A DNA stretch of 64,000 nucleotides from Pseudoalteromonas amylolytica (GCF_001854605.1 NZ_MKJU01000022.1:248001-312000), one strand, 5' to 3'. Shown: positions 38,078-48,741, counted from the stretch's first letter. Notes: generated by a model not told the origin, from the letters alone. Made by a program: numbers and translations.

Positions 38078-39895
38078 ATGCATAGTGAACAATCACGGAT
38101 ACAAGACGTTGTTGTTGGGTTAACGGAACACCTTACCCAAAGAGCCTCACAAGACACACCAGACCCACATAACCAGCGGCGTGAAGTACAAGCTGTATAC
38201 GCTGAGACGGTGAATAGCTTTAAGTTGTTCTATCAAGCCGCCATTGAAGGTGGCTTTAGTCAGTCACGCCTGCTAACTCAGTTACTTAATGGCTTGAGTG
38301 ATGTTGCTGGGTTGAACGATTATCAAACTGAAGCCATGATCTTCAATACGCGCTTTCAACAGCACCCTTTTGCAATCGCATTGTGTGAGTCGACGCTTGA
38401 AGTGCAATTTATCTATAAGTTAGCGATAAAATATAATTTGCCCATCAGAGTGCGAGCCGGTGGTCATGATCACGAAGGGGAGTGCAGTGGCAGCAATACC
38501 ATATTAATTGATGTGAGTCGCATCAAACACTTCAGCTACGACCCTTCTACGGAAGTGGCAACAATCGGTGCAGGGTATCGGTTTTATCAATTAACACGCA
38601 AGCTGGTTGATTGTGGGCGTATGATAGCCCATGGCACGTGTGCTACGGTTGGTTTAACGGGTTACATTCAAGGCGGTGGCTGGGGTCCATGGACACGCAA
38701 ATATGGCATGTGCTGTGAGTACTTAGTGGCTGCGACTGTGGTGCTCGGCAATGGTGAAGTGGTGAAGGTGAGCGAAAGCTGTGAACCAGATATTCTCTGG
38801 GCGCTGCGTGGTGGTGGTGGAATGAGCTGGGGAATTGTCACTGAGTTACAAGTAAAAACATTCGAATTACCTGATGAAATACATCGCTTTGAAGTTGTTT
38901 GGAATGCATTGTCAAAGCCTAAAAAAGGCCGCTATACACCTTTATGTCAAAAGCCGACGCTAGAAATACTCAAAGCGTGGGAAGAGGTCATTGAGGCGAC
39001 TGATACACCTGATCTGTTGGGCACAAACTTGAAGATCAACGCAATTGCAAAAGACGCTGAAAACTCAGCGCTGCCATATGATGAATTGCACCATCCATGC
39101 ACTATGTATGGTTATTGGCAGGGAACAGAGCAGGCTATGCGAGATTTTATTGATCAGGCATTTGGGCCTACTAAGAGTAATGTTGCTAAGCCAAAGATCA
39201 CATGCACTAAGGTAGGTGGCAAAGTGAAGCCCAAAGGAAAAGCAAAGGCCAGTAGTACACCTGTGTATAGTTATGACCATACGTTACTTAGTAACTGGGC
39301 AAGAGAGAGCCTTGCAGATCAAGATGTGCCTTTACATCAAGATTTACAACAGCATAAGCAAGCGTTTACACCGGATTATGACGCGCCCGCTCCGCACAAA
39401 ATCACCTCTAAGCTGGTTGAGCATAAAGGGCTCAGTGAGAAGGGATATCAACAGCTGCTGATGTCTTTAACATCTCCACTTCTTCAAGCCGATAACCCTT
39501 CCGTTGGGTTGTTTAGCTATGTGACTTTGGGCGCGATAGTGGGGGACTTCTACAACAACCTCAAAGAAGAGAGTAAAGCGCTTGGTGTATCATTTCCGTA
39601 CCGTGATTGCTTGTATACCATTCAATATCAAACTTGGTGGAACGAAAGTGTAAAAGACAAGCTAGAACTTCAAAATAATGCGGTTTATGTAGACACGAAC
39701 CGAGCGATGGATTGGATAGCAGCGAGCCGAAGCACTGAAATAGATGGTGCATATGGCGCGTTTATCAGCTTTAAGGATGCGTCCATTCCAACACCGGTTT
39801 ACTTTCAACAAAACTACGAGCGATTGGTAGAGATTAAAAAGTCATATATCAAGGATGACTACAATCATCTGCGAACCAGAAAAACCATCATTTAA
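38078..39895 (+). CDS. BBE-type FAD-linked oxidase with bicovalent flavin motifs
   Basis: A 605-residue flavoprotein of the berberine-bridge/glucooligosaccharide oxidase class. The FAD-binding PCMH domain (about 90-270) has RAGGHDHEG with the flavin-linking His130 and GTCATVGLTGYIQGGGWG with Cys188, so a double covalent bond to FAD is predicted. The C-terminal BBE segment is QNYERLVEIKKSY. Unusual features are an extra N-terminal region of about 85 residues, a Lys/Gly-rich insert near residues 365-395 (KVKPKGKAKASS), and no signal peptide. Relatives oxidise sugars, alkaloids or peptides; the substrate is unknown. It stands alone, convergent with a sterol-desaturase gene. Confidence 0.82.
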   Translation: MHSEQSRIQDVVVGLTEHLTQRASQDTPDPHNQRREVQAVYAETVNSFKLFYQAAIEGGFSQSRLLTQLLNGLSDVAGLNDYQTEAMIFNTRFQQHPFAIALCESTLEVQFIYKLAIKYNLPIRVRAGGHDHEGECSGSNTILIDVSRIKHFSYDPSTEVATIGAGYRFYQLTRKLVDCGRMIAHGTCATVGLTGYIQGGGWGPWTRKYGMCCEYLVAATVVLGNGEVVKVSESCEPDILWALRGGGGMSWGIVTELQVKTFELPDEIHRFEVVWNALSKPKKGRYTPLCQKPTLEILKAWEEVIEATDTPDLLGTNLKINAIAKDAENSALPYDELHHPCTMYGYWQGTEQAMRDFIDQAFGPTKSNVAKPKITCTKVGGKVKPKGKAKASSTPVYSYDHTLLSNWARESLADQDVPLHQDLQQHKQAFTPDYDAPAPHKITSKLVEHKGLSEKGYQQLLMSLTSPLLQADNPSVGLFSYVTLGAIVGDFYNNLKEESKALGVSFPYRDCLYTIQYQTWWNESVKDKLELQNNAVYVDTNRAMDWIAASRSTEIDGAYGAFISFKDASIPTPVYFQQNYERLVEIKKSYIKDDYNHLRTRKTII

Positions 39896-39906
39896 TTAGT
39901 AGCACA

Positions 39907-39947
39907 GCTAGGGTTCTCACGGAATGGCAATTTCACTGGGCCCTAGC
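39907..39947. terminator. Weak hairpin at the convergent oxidase / desaturase ends
   Basis: GCTAGGG and CCCTAGC form a 7-bp stem around a 27-base loop, followed by CAAGTTTTC. It spans the desaturase stop. The loop is large and the T-run short, so termination is uncertain. Confidence 0.3.
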
Positions 39948-40758
39948 CAAGTTTTCTGGGACTACTTACTAATAGGTTTAATTTATCCCTTAGTCGCGGT
40001 TGATTTTGCATATTTCGTATGAGTACCAGCCAAGGCGTGAAAACCACATCTACAAATGAAAGGCTGTATAACCGGTCGGTAACGCCGTATTTAGGAGGGT
40101 GTGAGGACTCGGGTTGGACGAATGTACCAAACAACTTATCCCAGATGATTAATACGCCAGCAAAATTCTTATCTACATAACAGGCGTTATGGGCATGGTG
40201 TAAGCAATGGTGAGTGGGAGTGTTAAAAATTTTTCCAAACCACTTCAGCTCTGGTGCATGTTCTGTATGTACAAAAAATTGATAAGCGAGGTTGAGTGCG
40301 ACGATGGTCATGACCAGTTCGGGTGAATAGCCTAGCAAAATCAAAGGCAACCAAAATAGCCACATACCCACCATGGGATAAAAAAGGCTTTGTCGCATTG
40401 CGGTCGAGAAATTCATGTTGATAGAGCTATGGTGTACAACGTGAGCTGCCCATAGCCAGTTACAGTGGTGGCTTGCTCGGTGAAACCAATAGTATAAAAA
40501 GTCTTGTAAGATAAACGCTGCAAGTATGGTGTAACCGTTGAGCTCAAATGTAAAGATGGCTCCGTGTTGGTAAAGCCAATGAAAAAATGGCATGAGTAAG
40601 GTGAGAGAGAGTAGATCTGTTGCCTGATGCGACAAAGCCAAGCTCGCATTTAATATAAGCTCTTTGAACGTATAACCGGCTTGTGCTTTGTGATATTCCA
40701 ATAAGATTGCCATCGCAAACACAGGACCAAGTGCCAGAAGGATATACTCAGCTTGCAT
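39943..40758 (-). CDS. Sterol desaturase / fatty acid hydroxylase superfamily protein
   Basis: A 271-residue membrane di-iron oxygenase-like protein with about five hydrophobic helices. It has the histidine clusters HRASHH, HVVHHSS and THHCLHHAHN that hold the di-iron centre, plus HTEH between them. The N-terminal part resembles alkylglycerol monooxygenase-like members. Family enzymes hydroxylate or desaturate sterols, fatty acids or ether lipids; the substrate cannot be told here. The start ATG overlaps the upstream SRPBCC gene by 11 bp, so the two are co-translated. Confidence 0.85.
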   Translation of the reverse strand: MQAEYILLALGPVFAMAILLEYHKAQAGYTFKELILNASLALSHQATDLLSLTLLMPFFHWLYQHGAIFTFELNGYTILAAFILQDFLYYWFHRASHHCNWLWAAHVVHHSSINMNFSTAMRQSLFYPMVGMWLFWLPLILLGYSPELVMTIVALNLAYQFFVHTEHAPELKWFGKIFNTPTHHCLHHAHNACYVDKNFAGVLIIWDKLFGTFVQPESSHPPKYGVTDRLYSLSFVDVVFTPWLVLIRNMQNQPRLRDKLNLLVSSPRKLG

Positions 40759-41155
40759 GATTGAGTTTCCTTAAGCGGCGCATTGCTGCTTTGAAGTCAT
40801 AAAGTAGTATCAATTTCAGTAACCAATTGGGCAGCAGTGTATTGCTGAGCCCAAATATCTGATATCTGAGCCTCAGATGGGTATTCATTTTGGTTAATGA
40901 AATCACGCCTAGGTGATGTTTAATGGGTCCATGGCCTTCAATTTGATAGCACAGACGCTGTGCACTTGAATGTGTGATAACTTCAACGAAGGAGTGACCC
41001 CGCATTGTTACCTGCCGCCTTGTTTGCTGGTTAATACTAGGCAAGGCTTGAAATGTACCGTTAAAAATTTTGGCTAAGGTTTTTGAGTCACAAAACTGGG
41101 ATAAAGTGAGCTGGCTATCCAAAGGTAAGGTAATAAATATATCGAGCAGTCTCAT
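40748..41155 (-). CDS. SRPBCC-like (polyketide cyclase/START fold) small protein
   Basis: A 135-residue cytoplasmic protein. The region IEGHGPIKHHLGVISLTKMNTHLRLRYQIFG resembles the conserved beta-sheet of polyketide-cyclase-type SRPBCC proteins, and the C-terminal amphipathic helix (LLYDFKAAMRRLRKL) fits the fold. Such proteins bind hydrophobic ligands or act as cyclases. The match is by pattern only and moderately sure. It overlaps the downstream desaturase gene and is divergent from an AraC regulator about 100 bp away, suggesting a small lipid- or ligand-modifying operon. Confidence 0.6.
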   Translation of the reverse strand: MRLLDIFITLPLDSQLTLSQFCDSKTLAKIFNGTFQALPSINQQTRRQVTMRGHSFVEVITHSSAQRLCYQIEGHGPIKHHLGVISLTKMNTHLRLRYQIFGLSNTLLPNWLLKLILLYDFKAAMRRLRKLNHAS

Positions 41156-41254
41156 AACCTTCTGGCATTATTATGAAATCCTTGTACTAGCGTAACTTGG
41201 AAATAGGCGGCATACTTGACCTTAATTATTTTATTTTTGTCATTTTGCGCCACT

Positions 41255-42196
41255 ATGTTTGATGTTTGTCGGCAATACTGCCAAGTCATTGCTGAATACC
41301 TACCAGCACAAGTGTTGGAACAAAGCCGAATTCCCATGTGGCAATATTTTACAGCCCTGGATAAAGGGGCTGTGCAGCACGGTGATCCCCTATGGGGCTT
41401 TGAGCTGGGTAAACGAGTCGATAGCGCACATTATGGTTTGCTGGGATATTTAGTTGAGTCTTCGTCTACGCTATTTGAAGCATTAGATGCGTTGCTGATG
41501 TTTGATAAAACAGTGGCAGATATTGGTGTGTGTCAATTTAGTCAAGCAAACAGTCACGGCTGTATTGTATGGCAACCTTATGAAAACAATCGCCATGCGA
41601 TTTTGCGAAACATGACCGGTTGGGTGGCGATGGTACGCAAGATCACCGGAAAAGCTCTGTCTCCTCATCATGTTGAACTCACCAGCCACTGTACAGATAC
41701 ACAATTACAGCGTTTAGTATCTTGGTTTGGCTGCAAGGTGAGCGACAAGGCTATCCGTAATGCAATTACCTTCGACAGCGAGTTTTTAAATTTACCTATT
41801 CTAACTAAAAATGAACTAGTTAATGCTAACTTGTATCCGCTGATTCAGGATTTGCAACGAGCTTATAATAGTGGTCAAAGCTGGCTTGCGAAGTTGCAGC
41901 CGACATTACATAGCTGTGACTTACAGCTCATGTCGGTGTCGCAGTTAGCACATATGACAGGCACATCAGCAAGAACGTTGCAGCGGCATTTAAGGTTGCA
42001 TGGATTGAGTTTCAGTAAGCTGGTGGAGCAAGAACGAAAACGCAGATTTACTTTGTTCTGTGAGGTATTAAACAAACAAGCTTTGAGCGAGCTGTTGGGT
42101 TATGCCGAACAAGCCTCTCTAAATCGCGCTGTGCGGCGTTGGTACGGTCAATCACCAAGTGAATATGTGGCCCAAAAACAACAAAATATGAGATAA
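41255..42196 (+). CDS. AraC-family transcriptional regulator
   Basis: A 313-residue regulator. The N-terminal domain (about 20-190, with YGLLGYLVESSSTLFEAL) matches the AraC_binding_2 type found in MmsR/OruR-like regulators. The C-terminal double helix-turn-helix (about 215-305) has SQLAHMTGTSARTLQRHLRLHG and the signature LLGYAEQASLNRAVRRWYGQSPSEY. It is divergent from the SRPBCC-desaturase operon, which is its most likely target. ATG 41255 is used; the frame also has a TTG at 41216, but no clear ribosome-binding site favours it. Confidence 0.86.
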   Translation: MFDVCRQYCQVIAEYLPAQVLEQSRIPMWQYFTALDKGAVQHGDPLWGFELGKRVDSAHYGLLGYLVESSSTLFEALDALLMFDKTVADIGVCQFSQANSHGCIVWQPYENNRHAILRNMTGWVAMVRKITGKALSPHHVELTSHCTDTQLQRLVSWFGCKVSDKAIRNAITFDSEFLNLPILTKNELVNANLYPLIQDLQRAYNSGQSWLAKLQPTLHSCDLQLMSVSQLAHMTGTSARTLQRHLRLHGLSFSKLVEQERKRRFTLFCEVLNKQALSELLGYAEQASLNRAVRRWYGQSPSEYVAQKQQNMR

Positions 42197-42205
42197 ACGC
42201 GCAAT

Positions 42206-42233
42206 AAAAAAGGTGCCATTAGGCACCTTTTTT
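42206..42233. terminator. Bidirectional terminator between the AraC gene and metK
   Basis: A 12-bp stem (AAAAAAGGTGCC / GGCACCTTTTTT) with the loop ATTA lies between the stops of the convergent genes. Confidence 0.9.
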
Positions 42234-42249
42234 AACGTATGCTTGAAAC

Positions 42250-43401
42250 TTAAAGACCCGCTGCTGCTTTTAGTGCCTCAGCTTTGTCAGTTTTTTCCCA
42301 AGGGAATTCATCACGGCCGAAGTGACCGTATGCCGCAGTGGGCTGATAAATTGGACGCTCTAGATCTAGCATCGTTAGAATTCCGTATGGGCGTAGGTCG
42401 AAGTGATCACGAATAATCTCGATCAAACGTGCTTCTTCAAGTTTACCAGTACCAAATGTTTCAACGCTGATAGATGTTGGCTCTGCAACACCTATAGCAT
42501 AAGAAACTTGAATTTCACACTTATCAGCAAGGCCAGCAGCAACGATGTTTTTAGCAACATAACGTGCAGCATATGCCGCTGAACGATCGACTTTCGAAGG
42601 ATCTTTACCAGAGAAAGCTCCACCACCGTGACGAGCCATACCACCGTACGTGTCAACGATGATCTTACGACCAGTTAAACCACAGTCACCCATAGGCCCA
42701 CCGATCACGAAACGACCTGTTGGATTAATGAAGAACTTTGTCGCTTGCGTCACAAGCTCAGCTGGAAGTACTGGTTTGATGATAGTTTCCATGACTGCTT
42801 CAACTAAATCGCTTTGTGAGATAGTGTCACAGTGTTGTGTTGAAAGTACAACCGCGTCAATGCCTACAGCTTTACCGTTTTCGTATGCAAAAGTAACCTG
42901 TGACTTTGCATCTGGGCGCAACCAGCTAAGTTCACCACTTTTACGAACTTCAGCTTGGCGTTGCACTAAACGGTGTGAATATGTGATAGGGGCAGGCATC
43001 AACACATCAGTTTCGTTACATGCGTAACCGAACATTAGACCTTGGTCACCAGCGCCTTGCTCTTCAGGACGGGCACGGTCAACACCTTGGTTAATATCAG
43101 GTGATTGCTTACCAATGGTATTTAAAATAGCACATGAATCAGCATCAAAGCCCATGTCTGAGTGTGTATAACCGATTTCACGAACAGTTTTACGTGTTAG
43201 TTCTTCGATGTCTACCCAAGCGCTTGTAGTAACTTCACCGCCAACCATAACCATACCGGTTTTAACGTAAGTTTCACACGCAACACGTGCTTTTGGATCT
43301 TGTTCTAAGATTGCATCAAGTACCGCATCAGAAATTTGATCGGCGATTTTATCCGGATGACCTTCAGAAACTGATTCAGAAGTAAATAAGTGTTTTGCCA
43401 T
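42250..43401 (-). CDS. metK: S-adenosylmethionine synthase
   Basis: A 383-residue enzyme making SAM from methionine and ATP. It has [28 protein letters not shown] for ATP binding, and [19 protein letters not shown], all in standard positions. Start ATG 43401 gives the conserved [10 protein letters not shown]; a frame to 43422 adds only MFMSINE. A MetJ-box-like site lies about 105-120 bp upstream. It is divergent from tkt, an arrangement common in gammaproteobacteria. Confidence 0.97.
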   Translation of the reverse strand: MAKHLFTSESVSEGHPDKIADQISDAVLDAILEQDPKARVACETYVKTGMVMVGGEVTTSAWVDIEELTRKTVREIGYTHSDMGFDADSCAILNTIGKQSPDINQGVDRARPEEQGAGDQGLMFGYACNETDVLMPAPITYSHRLVQRQAEVRKSGELSWLRPDAKSQVTFAYENGKAVGIDAVVLSTQHCDTISQSDLVEAVMETIIKPVLPAELVTQATKFFINPTGRFVIGGPMGDCGLTGRKIIVDTYGGMARHGGGAFSGKDPSKVDRSAAYAARYVAKNIVAAGLADKCEIQVSYAIGVAEPTSISVETFGTGKLEEARLIEIIRDHFDLRPYGILTMLDLERPIYQPTAAYGHFGRDEFPWEKTDKAEALKAAAGL

Positions 43402-43503
43402 TTCATTTATGCTCATAAACATTGCGCTTCACAAACAACATGGATAAGCGCGAAAAAATAAGGCGGGTATTTTAACGAAATTTTGAGCACATGCCTAGTT
43501 TTT

Positions 43504-43519
43504 TTACGCCTAGACGTCC
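43504..43519. promoter_or_regulatory. Candidate tandem MetJ boxes upstream of metK
   Basis: Two adjacent 8-mers, TTACGCCT and AGACGTCC, match the MetJ consensus AGACGTCT at 5/8 and 7/8. They lie 103-118 bp before the metK start, where MetJ-SAM repression is known in E. coli. No metJ gene is in the window. Confidence 0.4.
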
Positions 43520-43665
43520 AAATTCATAAAAATACCTTGTAAGGCCCGAAAATCACGGGTCTAAGCAATTTTTTCTGGCATTTTCCGTTGCAGTTTGGCC
43601 CAAAAATAAGTAAGAATGGGGTCTTTCAACACCCGCGCATAACAAACTTAAAGGTAGGAGAATTC

Positions 43666-45657
43666 ATGCCATCTCGCAAAGAACTTGCAAATGCAATCCG
43701 TGTTCTGTCAATGGACGCGGTTCAAAAGGCCAAATCTGGTCACCCTGGTGCCCCAATGGGCATGGCGGACATCGCTGAAGTGCTTTGGCGCGACTATCTA
43801 AAGCATAACCCGAGTAACCCAGAGTGGGCTGACCGTGATAGATTTATTCTGTCAAATGGTCATGGCTCAATGCTAATTTATTCTTTGCTTCACTTGAGTG
43901 GATATGAGTTATCGATTGAGGATCTGAAAAATTTCCGCCAGATGCACTCAAAAACCCCAGGCCACCCTGAATATGGTTATGCGCCAGGTATCGAAACAAC
44001 GACAGGCCCTCTAGGCCAAGGTATCACCAATGCGGTTGGTATGGCGATTGCCGAAAAGTCATTAGCGGCGCAGTTTAACCGTGGCGAGCATAGTATTGTT
44101 GATCACTACACGTATGCGTTTTTAGGTGATGGTTGCCTGATGGAAGGGATCTCTCATGAAGCGTGTTCACTGGCAGGCACACTTGGTCTAGGTAAGCTTA
44201 TTGCGTTTTGGGATGACAATGGCATTTCAATTGATGGTGAAGTAGAAGGTTGGTTTAGCGACGATACACCAAAACGTTTCGAAGCATATGGCTGGCATGT
44301 TATCGCAAATGTTGATGGTCACGACAGTGAAGCAATTAAAGCTGCAATTGAGGCTGCTCGCGCTGAATCAGACAAGCCAACACTGATCTGTTGTAAAACA
44401 GTGATCGGTTATGGCTCTCCAAATAAATCTGGCAGCCATGATTGCCACGGTGCGCCGCTAGGAGATGAAGAAATTAAAGCTGCACGTGAGTTCTTAGGTT
44501 GGGAGCACGGTGCATTTGAAGTGCCAGAAGATGTGTATGCGAAGTGGGATGCTACAGCACGCGGTCAGCAGCAACAAAGCGAGTGGCTAGTTAAGTTTAC
44601 AGAGTATCAAATGGAATACCCTGAGCTTGCTGCTGAATTTGAACGCCGTATGAAAGGTGATTTACCAGCGAACTGGAGCGAGCATACCGAAACGTACATT
44701 GCAAACTTGCAAGCGAATCCTGCAAACCCAGCAACGCGTAAAGCATCGCAAAATGCGCTAAACGCTTATGGCCCGATTTTACCTGAGTTTATGGGCGGCT
44801 CTGCCGACCTAGCAGGCTCTAACCTTACGCTATGGGAAGGCTCAAAAGGTCTGACAGCGGAAGATGCATCAGGCAACTACATTTTCTACGGTGTGCGTGA
44901 ATTTGGTATGTCTGCCATTATGAATGGTATTGCATTGCATAAGGGCTTTGTACCTTACGGCGCGACCTTCCTTATGTTTATGGAATATGCGCGCAATGCT
45001 GTGCGTATGGCTGCATTGATGAAGCAACCGAGTATTTTTGTATATACCCACGACTCAATTGGTCTTGGCGAAGATGGCCCTACACACCAACCGGTAGAGC
45101 AGCTTGCGAGTATGCGTTTAACACCAAACCTTGTTAACTGGCGTCCATGTGACCAGGTTGAATCAGCGGTAGCGTGGCAACAGGCCATTGAGCGTAAGAA
45201 TGGTCCAACATCGTTGATTTTCACGCGCCAAGGGCTTGAGCAACAAGCACGTGATGAACAGCAGGTGCAGGCAATTAAGAAAGGTGGTTATGTGCTCAGT
45301 TGTGATGGCAATCCTGAGCTAATCCTCATCGCCACGGGCTCTGAAGTACAGCTTGCGGTTGATGCAGCGAAAGAGCTGCGTGAGTCTGGCAAGAAAGTAC
45401 GTGTTGTTTCTATGCCTTCAACGGATGTATTTGACGCTCAATCGGCACAATACAAAGAAAGCGTATTACCAAGTTCAGTAACTCGTCGTGTGGCTGTTGA
45501 GGCGGGCATTGAAGACTACTGGTACAAATATGTTGGCTTAAATGGCGCTGTGGTTGGTATGAGTACCTTCGGTGAGTCGGCACCAGCTAACGAACTGTTT
45601 GAACACTTTGGCTTCACAGTACAGAATGTGGTTAACAAGGCAAACAGTCTGTTTTAA
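43666..45657 (+). CDS. tkt: Transketolase
   Basis: A 663-residue thiamine diphosphate enzyme moving two-carbon ketol units between sugars in the pentose phosphate pathway. It has [13 protein letters not shown], the ThDP motif [12 protein letters not shown] continuing to a WDDNGISID metal site, and [18 protein letters not shown] in the pyrimidine domain. TAGGAG lies 5 bases before ATG 43666, so the longer open frame from 43588 is rejected. A strong terminator follows. Confidence 0.97.
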   Translation: MPSRKELANAIRVLSMDAVQKAKSGHPGAPMGMADIAEVLWRDYLKHNPSNPEWADRDRFILSNGHGSMLIYSLLHLSGYELSIEDLKNFRQMHSKTPGHPEYGYAPGIETTTGPLGQGITNAVGMAIAEKSLAAQFNRGEHSIVDHYTYAFLGDGCLMEGISHEACSLAGTLGLGKLIAFWDDNGISIDGEVEGWFSDDTPKRFEAYGWHVIANVDGHDSEAIKAAIEAARAESDKPTLICCKTVIGYGSPNKSGSHDCHGAPLGDEEIKAAREFLGWEHGAFEVPEDVYAKWDATARGQQQQSEWLVKFTEYQMEYPELAAEFERRMKGDLPANWSEHTETYIANLQANPANPATRKASQNALNAYGPILPEFMGGSADLAGSNLTLWEGSKGLTAEDASGNYIFYGVREFGMSAIMNGIALHKGFVPYGATFLMFMEYARNAVRMAALMKQPSIFVYTHDSIGLGEDGPTHQPVEQLASMRLTPNLVNWRPCDQVESAVAWQQAIERKNGPTSLIFTRQGLEQQARDEQQVQAIKKGGYVLSCDGNPELILIATGSEVQLAVDAAKELRESGKKVRVVSMPSTDVFDAQSAQYKESVLPSSVTRRVAVEAGIEDYWYKYVGLNGAVVGMSTFGESAPANELFEHFGFTVQNVVNKANSLF

Positions 45658-45675
45658 TTGCTAAATAAAACAAAT

Positions 45676-45701
45676 AAAAACCCCGCAATTGCGGGGTTTT
45701 T
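45676..45701 (+). terminator. Rho-independent terminator of tkt
   Basis: A near-perfect palindrome: an 11-bp stem (AAAAACCCCGC / GCGGGGTTTTT) with the loop AATT and further T residues. It lies 18 bp after the transketolase stop. Confidence 0.92.
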
Positions 45702-45761
45702 TTATCCAATGTGAAGCCATTTCGAGTGAAAGGAGGCGTAGGATTTAGCAAATGAGCAATA

Positions 45762-45786
45762 AAAAAGCGCCATGTGGGCGCTTTTT
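45762..45786 (-). terminator. Rho-independent terminator of the chemoreceptor gene
   Basis: A 10-bp stem (AAAAAGCGCC / GGCGCTTTTT) with the loop ATGTG lies 17 bp beyond the chemoreceptor stop on the minus strand. Confidence 0.85.
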
Positions 45787-45803
45787 ATATGGTCTGTATA
45801 ATC

Positions 45804-47819
45804 TTATACTTTAAATTGTTCAACCGATTGTCTCAGCTCTTCAGCAAGCTTAGCTACTTCGCTGCTTGAGATAGACGTTTGGTTTGCGCCTTCAGCGGTT
45901 TGCTCGGCAATAGATACAATCGATTCAAGTCTTTCACTGATCTCCTGAGCGACTTGTTGTTGCTCGTTCGCCGCATTTGAAATCTCTTCACTCACGTCAT
46001 GTGCCTGAGATACAGCAAGTGTAATACTGTTGAGCGCCTCGTTGGCCAAATCACTTTGCTCAACACAAGACTCGGCTTGCTGTTTACCCTTAGACATGGC
46101 TCTTACCGCTTCCTCAGCGCCAGCTTGTAGCGACTCAATCATGGATTGGATCTCTTGGGTTGATTCTTGAGTTTTACTTGCCAGTGAACGTACTTCGTCT
46201 GCTACTACAGCAAAACCTCGGCCTTGTTCACCTGCTCTGGCAGCCTCAATCGCAGCATTTAGCGCTAACAAGTTGGTCTGCTCCGCAATACCACGAATTA
46301 CATCTAAGATACCGCCAATTGATGCGCTATCTTGATGTAATTTATTGATAACGGAGGAAGCTTCATCAACTTCACGTGCCAGTTGCTCAATGGTGTGCTT
46401 ATTCTCATAAGAGATGCCTTTTACGCGTTCTGCTTCTTTGTCGGCGTTTTTAATTTCCAATAACGCTTGATGGGCACTGTTGCTTACACCATGTGATGTG
46501 CTACTCATTTGTGTTGTTGCCGTTGCAGCCTGTTCAACTTGTGCCTGTTGGTTACGTATCGCCTGACTTGACTCTGTGGTGATTGCCGAAGTTTCTTCTG
46601 AGGCCGCTGCAAGTTGCGTAGAGCGGGAAACAATACCCGTGATTAGCTCTCTTAAACTAGTGATTAGGGTATTACAACTGCGAGATAATTCGCCGAATTC
46701 ATCTTTTGCAGAGTCATCAAGTCGCTGTGTCATATCTCCACGTGCAACGATGGTAAGCACACGGTTTACCTCTGTTAGAGGTTTCGTGATCAGGTTTACT
46801 GTAATATAAGCCACGACAACAGCCATTAATGTGGCAACGATCATCCCCACCCAAGTCCAAAGGTTTGCTGAATTCACATCCTCACGCACACCCTGTTGTA
46901 AATTGAATGCAACTTGACTTGCTTCATCTAACAGCTCATCTAACTGCTTGATAGCACCTTGTGTTGCTTGTTCTGAGTCTTGTAATTCTTTGCGTGTCAT
47001 ATCAAGCGCATTAAGTAGACTCTTTTTATTTTCGTATAAGCTTTGGGCTCCGTTGACTTGCTTGTCCAATGCTTGATAGTACGACTCAAGATCAGCAAAC
47101 AGATCTTCGTCTAATGCTTTCACAGGGCCTTCCATCAAGGCCATATTACGAGCCAACTCTTCTACCAAGTAGCTTTGGTCGTTTTTAACAATTGAGAGGG
47201 TATTTAAATTGTCGATAGAAAGCATATCAGTGCTGTTTGTTACCAAAGAAGAGAAGTTATTCTCCATACTGGTCGCCGCTTGATACGCTCTGGTATTCTG
47301 CTCTTTAAGGCCATCTAAATCGATGATGTCCAGAACTACGGTTGTCGCATCTTCTGCATTGAGCTCAATATTTTCTAACTGCACTTGAAGTGTTTTACGC
47401 AGTTCTAGTTCCAGTGCTTTGTCTTTTTGCAGGCTGGTTACAGACTTAATGAAAGTATTGAAGCTTTTGCCTACATCTCGTGCACTGTTCGACAGCTTTG
47501 GGTTGGTCTGCACAACATCTTGCAACTGAGCATAGGTTTTTTCAAATGTTTGCTGCCTTTTGTCAAACTGTGACTTTAGAGTATCTAGTTCAGGCTGTGT
47601 TTGCGCATAGAAAGTTCCCTGTGCCATTTTGCTCATTAAAGAAAACTCAACCTGTAGCTCAGAGCTTTTATCAAGAGCGGGGAGCGATAATCGATTCACT
47701 TGTTGCGTGGAGTTATCGATGTTTGCAATCCTTAGCAAGGAGTTTCCGCCAATTAACAGCAGTAAAAGGGTGATAAATATAAAGCCACCCCAAATTCTTT
47801 GGCTAACAGTCAAGTTCAT
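45804..47819 (-). CDS. Methyl-accepting chemotaxis protein
   Basis: A 671-residue transmembrane chemoreceptor. TM1 is about 11-30. The periplasmic part (about 31-325) is long, helical and without a clear named sensor domain, and TM2 is about 326-348 ([21 protein letters not shown]). A HAMP domain follows ([20 protein letters not shown]). The signalling tip has [35 protein letters not shown], the canonical kinase-contact hairpin. The ligand is unknown. It has no CheB/R tether motif at the C-terminus (ends VEQFKV). It is monocistronic, with no chemotaxis genes nearby. Confidence 0.94.
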   Translation of the reverse strand: MNLTVSQRIWGGFIFITLLLLLIGGNSLLRIANIDNSTQQVNRLSLPALDKSSELQVEFSLMSKMAQGTFYAQTQPELDTLKSQFDKRQQTFEKTYAQLQDVVQTNPKLSNSARDVGKSFNTFIKSVTSLQKDKALELELRKTLQVQLENIELNAEDATTVVLDIIDLDGLKEQNTRAYQAATSMENNFSSLVTNSTDMLSIDNLNTLSIVKNDQSYLVEELARNMALMEGPVKALDEDLFADLESYYQALDKQVNGAQSLYENKKSLLNALDMTRKELQDSEQATQGAIKQLDELLDEASQVAFNLQQGVREDVNSANLWTWVGMIVATLMAVVVAYITVNLITKPLTEVNRVLTIVARGDMTQRLDDSAKDEFGELSRSCNTLITSLRELITGIVSRSTQLAAASEETSAITTESSQAIRNQQAQVEQAATATTQMSSTSHGVSNSAHQALLEIKNADKEAERVKGISYENKHTIEQLAREVDEASSVINKLHQDSASIGGILDVIRGIAEQTNLLALNAAIEAARAGEQGRGFAVVADEVRSLASKTQESTQEIQSMIESLQAGAEEAVRAMSKGKQQAESCVEQSDLANEALNSITLAVSQAHDVSEEISNAANEQQQVAQEISERLESIVSIAEQTAEGANQTSISSSEVAKLAEELRQSVEQFKV

Positions 47820-47935
47820 ACAGATTCCATAAATTTACTAATAGGATTGAATAACTTATCGGTTTCATTCAGGATAAGTTAAGTATTTTATAGCAGAAGC
47901 GACTAAAAAATTCAGTAAAACTAGGCGAGTATACC

Positions 47936-48736
47936 TTATTTGCTTGAAAAATACTCACTTGTTTGTAGATCTATCATAGTCATCGGGCCACCCCAGACGC
48001 ACCCTGTATCCAAAGCAACGACATTATTCATATTAGTTTTACCTTCTAATGCTGCCCAGTGACCAAAAATATAACGAGTTTTATCTTTGTTAAAGCGCTC
48101 ATGCTTAAACCACGGTCTGAGGACTTTGGCAGAATGAGCAGGGCCCTTGTGGTTTAAATTCAATTGTCGCTTGTCATCTAAAAACCGCATGCGGGTAAAA
48201 ACGTTGACGATGGCCTTAAACTTATCCTGTGTATTCAGTCTATTGATTGCTTGGTTTGGGTGCGGCCCATACATATTTGTATAGTACGATAGCGCTTCAT
48301 CTGACTGATAACATTGTTGCGCAAACAGGGCGTACTCCATCGCTTGTGGGATGCTCCAATCCGGATGGATCCCAGCATGGGATATAAAAGTGTCAAACTC
48401 AGGCAGAAATACAGCAAGAGGTTGAGCACGCAATAAAGCAACGTATTGTGGCAGTTTATTGCTGACAAATACATTTTCAAGTTTATCTTTTGGGTTTGGG
48501 TCTTTGTTAAGTGCTACACATGCCAAAAAGTGCAAATCGTGATTACCAAGTGTAATACTAACAGCATGTTGATTATGATAAAGAAAGTCTAAGCAGGCTT
48601 GCGAGTCTTGACCCCGAGCAATAACATCCCCAACCAGATACAGATGATCTCGGCTGGGGTTAAAGTCGACAACTTCGAGCAGTTGCATAAAAGGTTTATA
48701 GCAACCTTGTATATCTCCAATCGCGTATTGAGCCAT
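47936..48736 (-). CDS. apaH: Bis(5'-nucleosyl)-tetraphosphatase (symmetrical)
   Basis: A 266-residue metallophosphatase hydrolysing Ap4A to two ADP. It has IGDIQGCYKPF, GDVIARGQDS and LGNHDLHFLA, the PPP-family metal motifs. In bacteria ApaH also removes Np4 caps from RNA. It is the last gene of the lptD-surA-pdxA-rsmA-apaG-apaH operon, 5 bp after apaG. Confidence 0.95.
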   Translation of the reverse strand: MAQYAIGDIQGCYKPFMQLLEVVDFNPSRDHLYLVGDVIARGQDSQACLDFLYHNQHAVSITLGNHDLHFLACVALNKDPNPKDKLENVFVSNKLPQYVALLRAQPLAVFLPEFDTFISHAGIHPDWSIPQAMEYALFAQQCYQSDEALSYYTNMYGPHPNQAINRLNTQDKFKAIVNVFTRMRFLDDKRQLNLNHKGPAHSAKVLRPWFKHERFNKDKTRYIFGHWAALEGKTNMNNVVALDTGCVWGGPMTMIDLQTSEYFSSK

Positions 48737-48741
48737 CGTAT

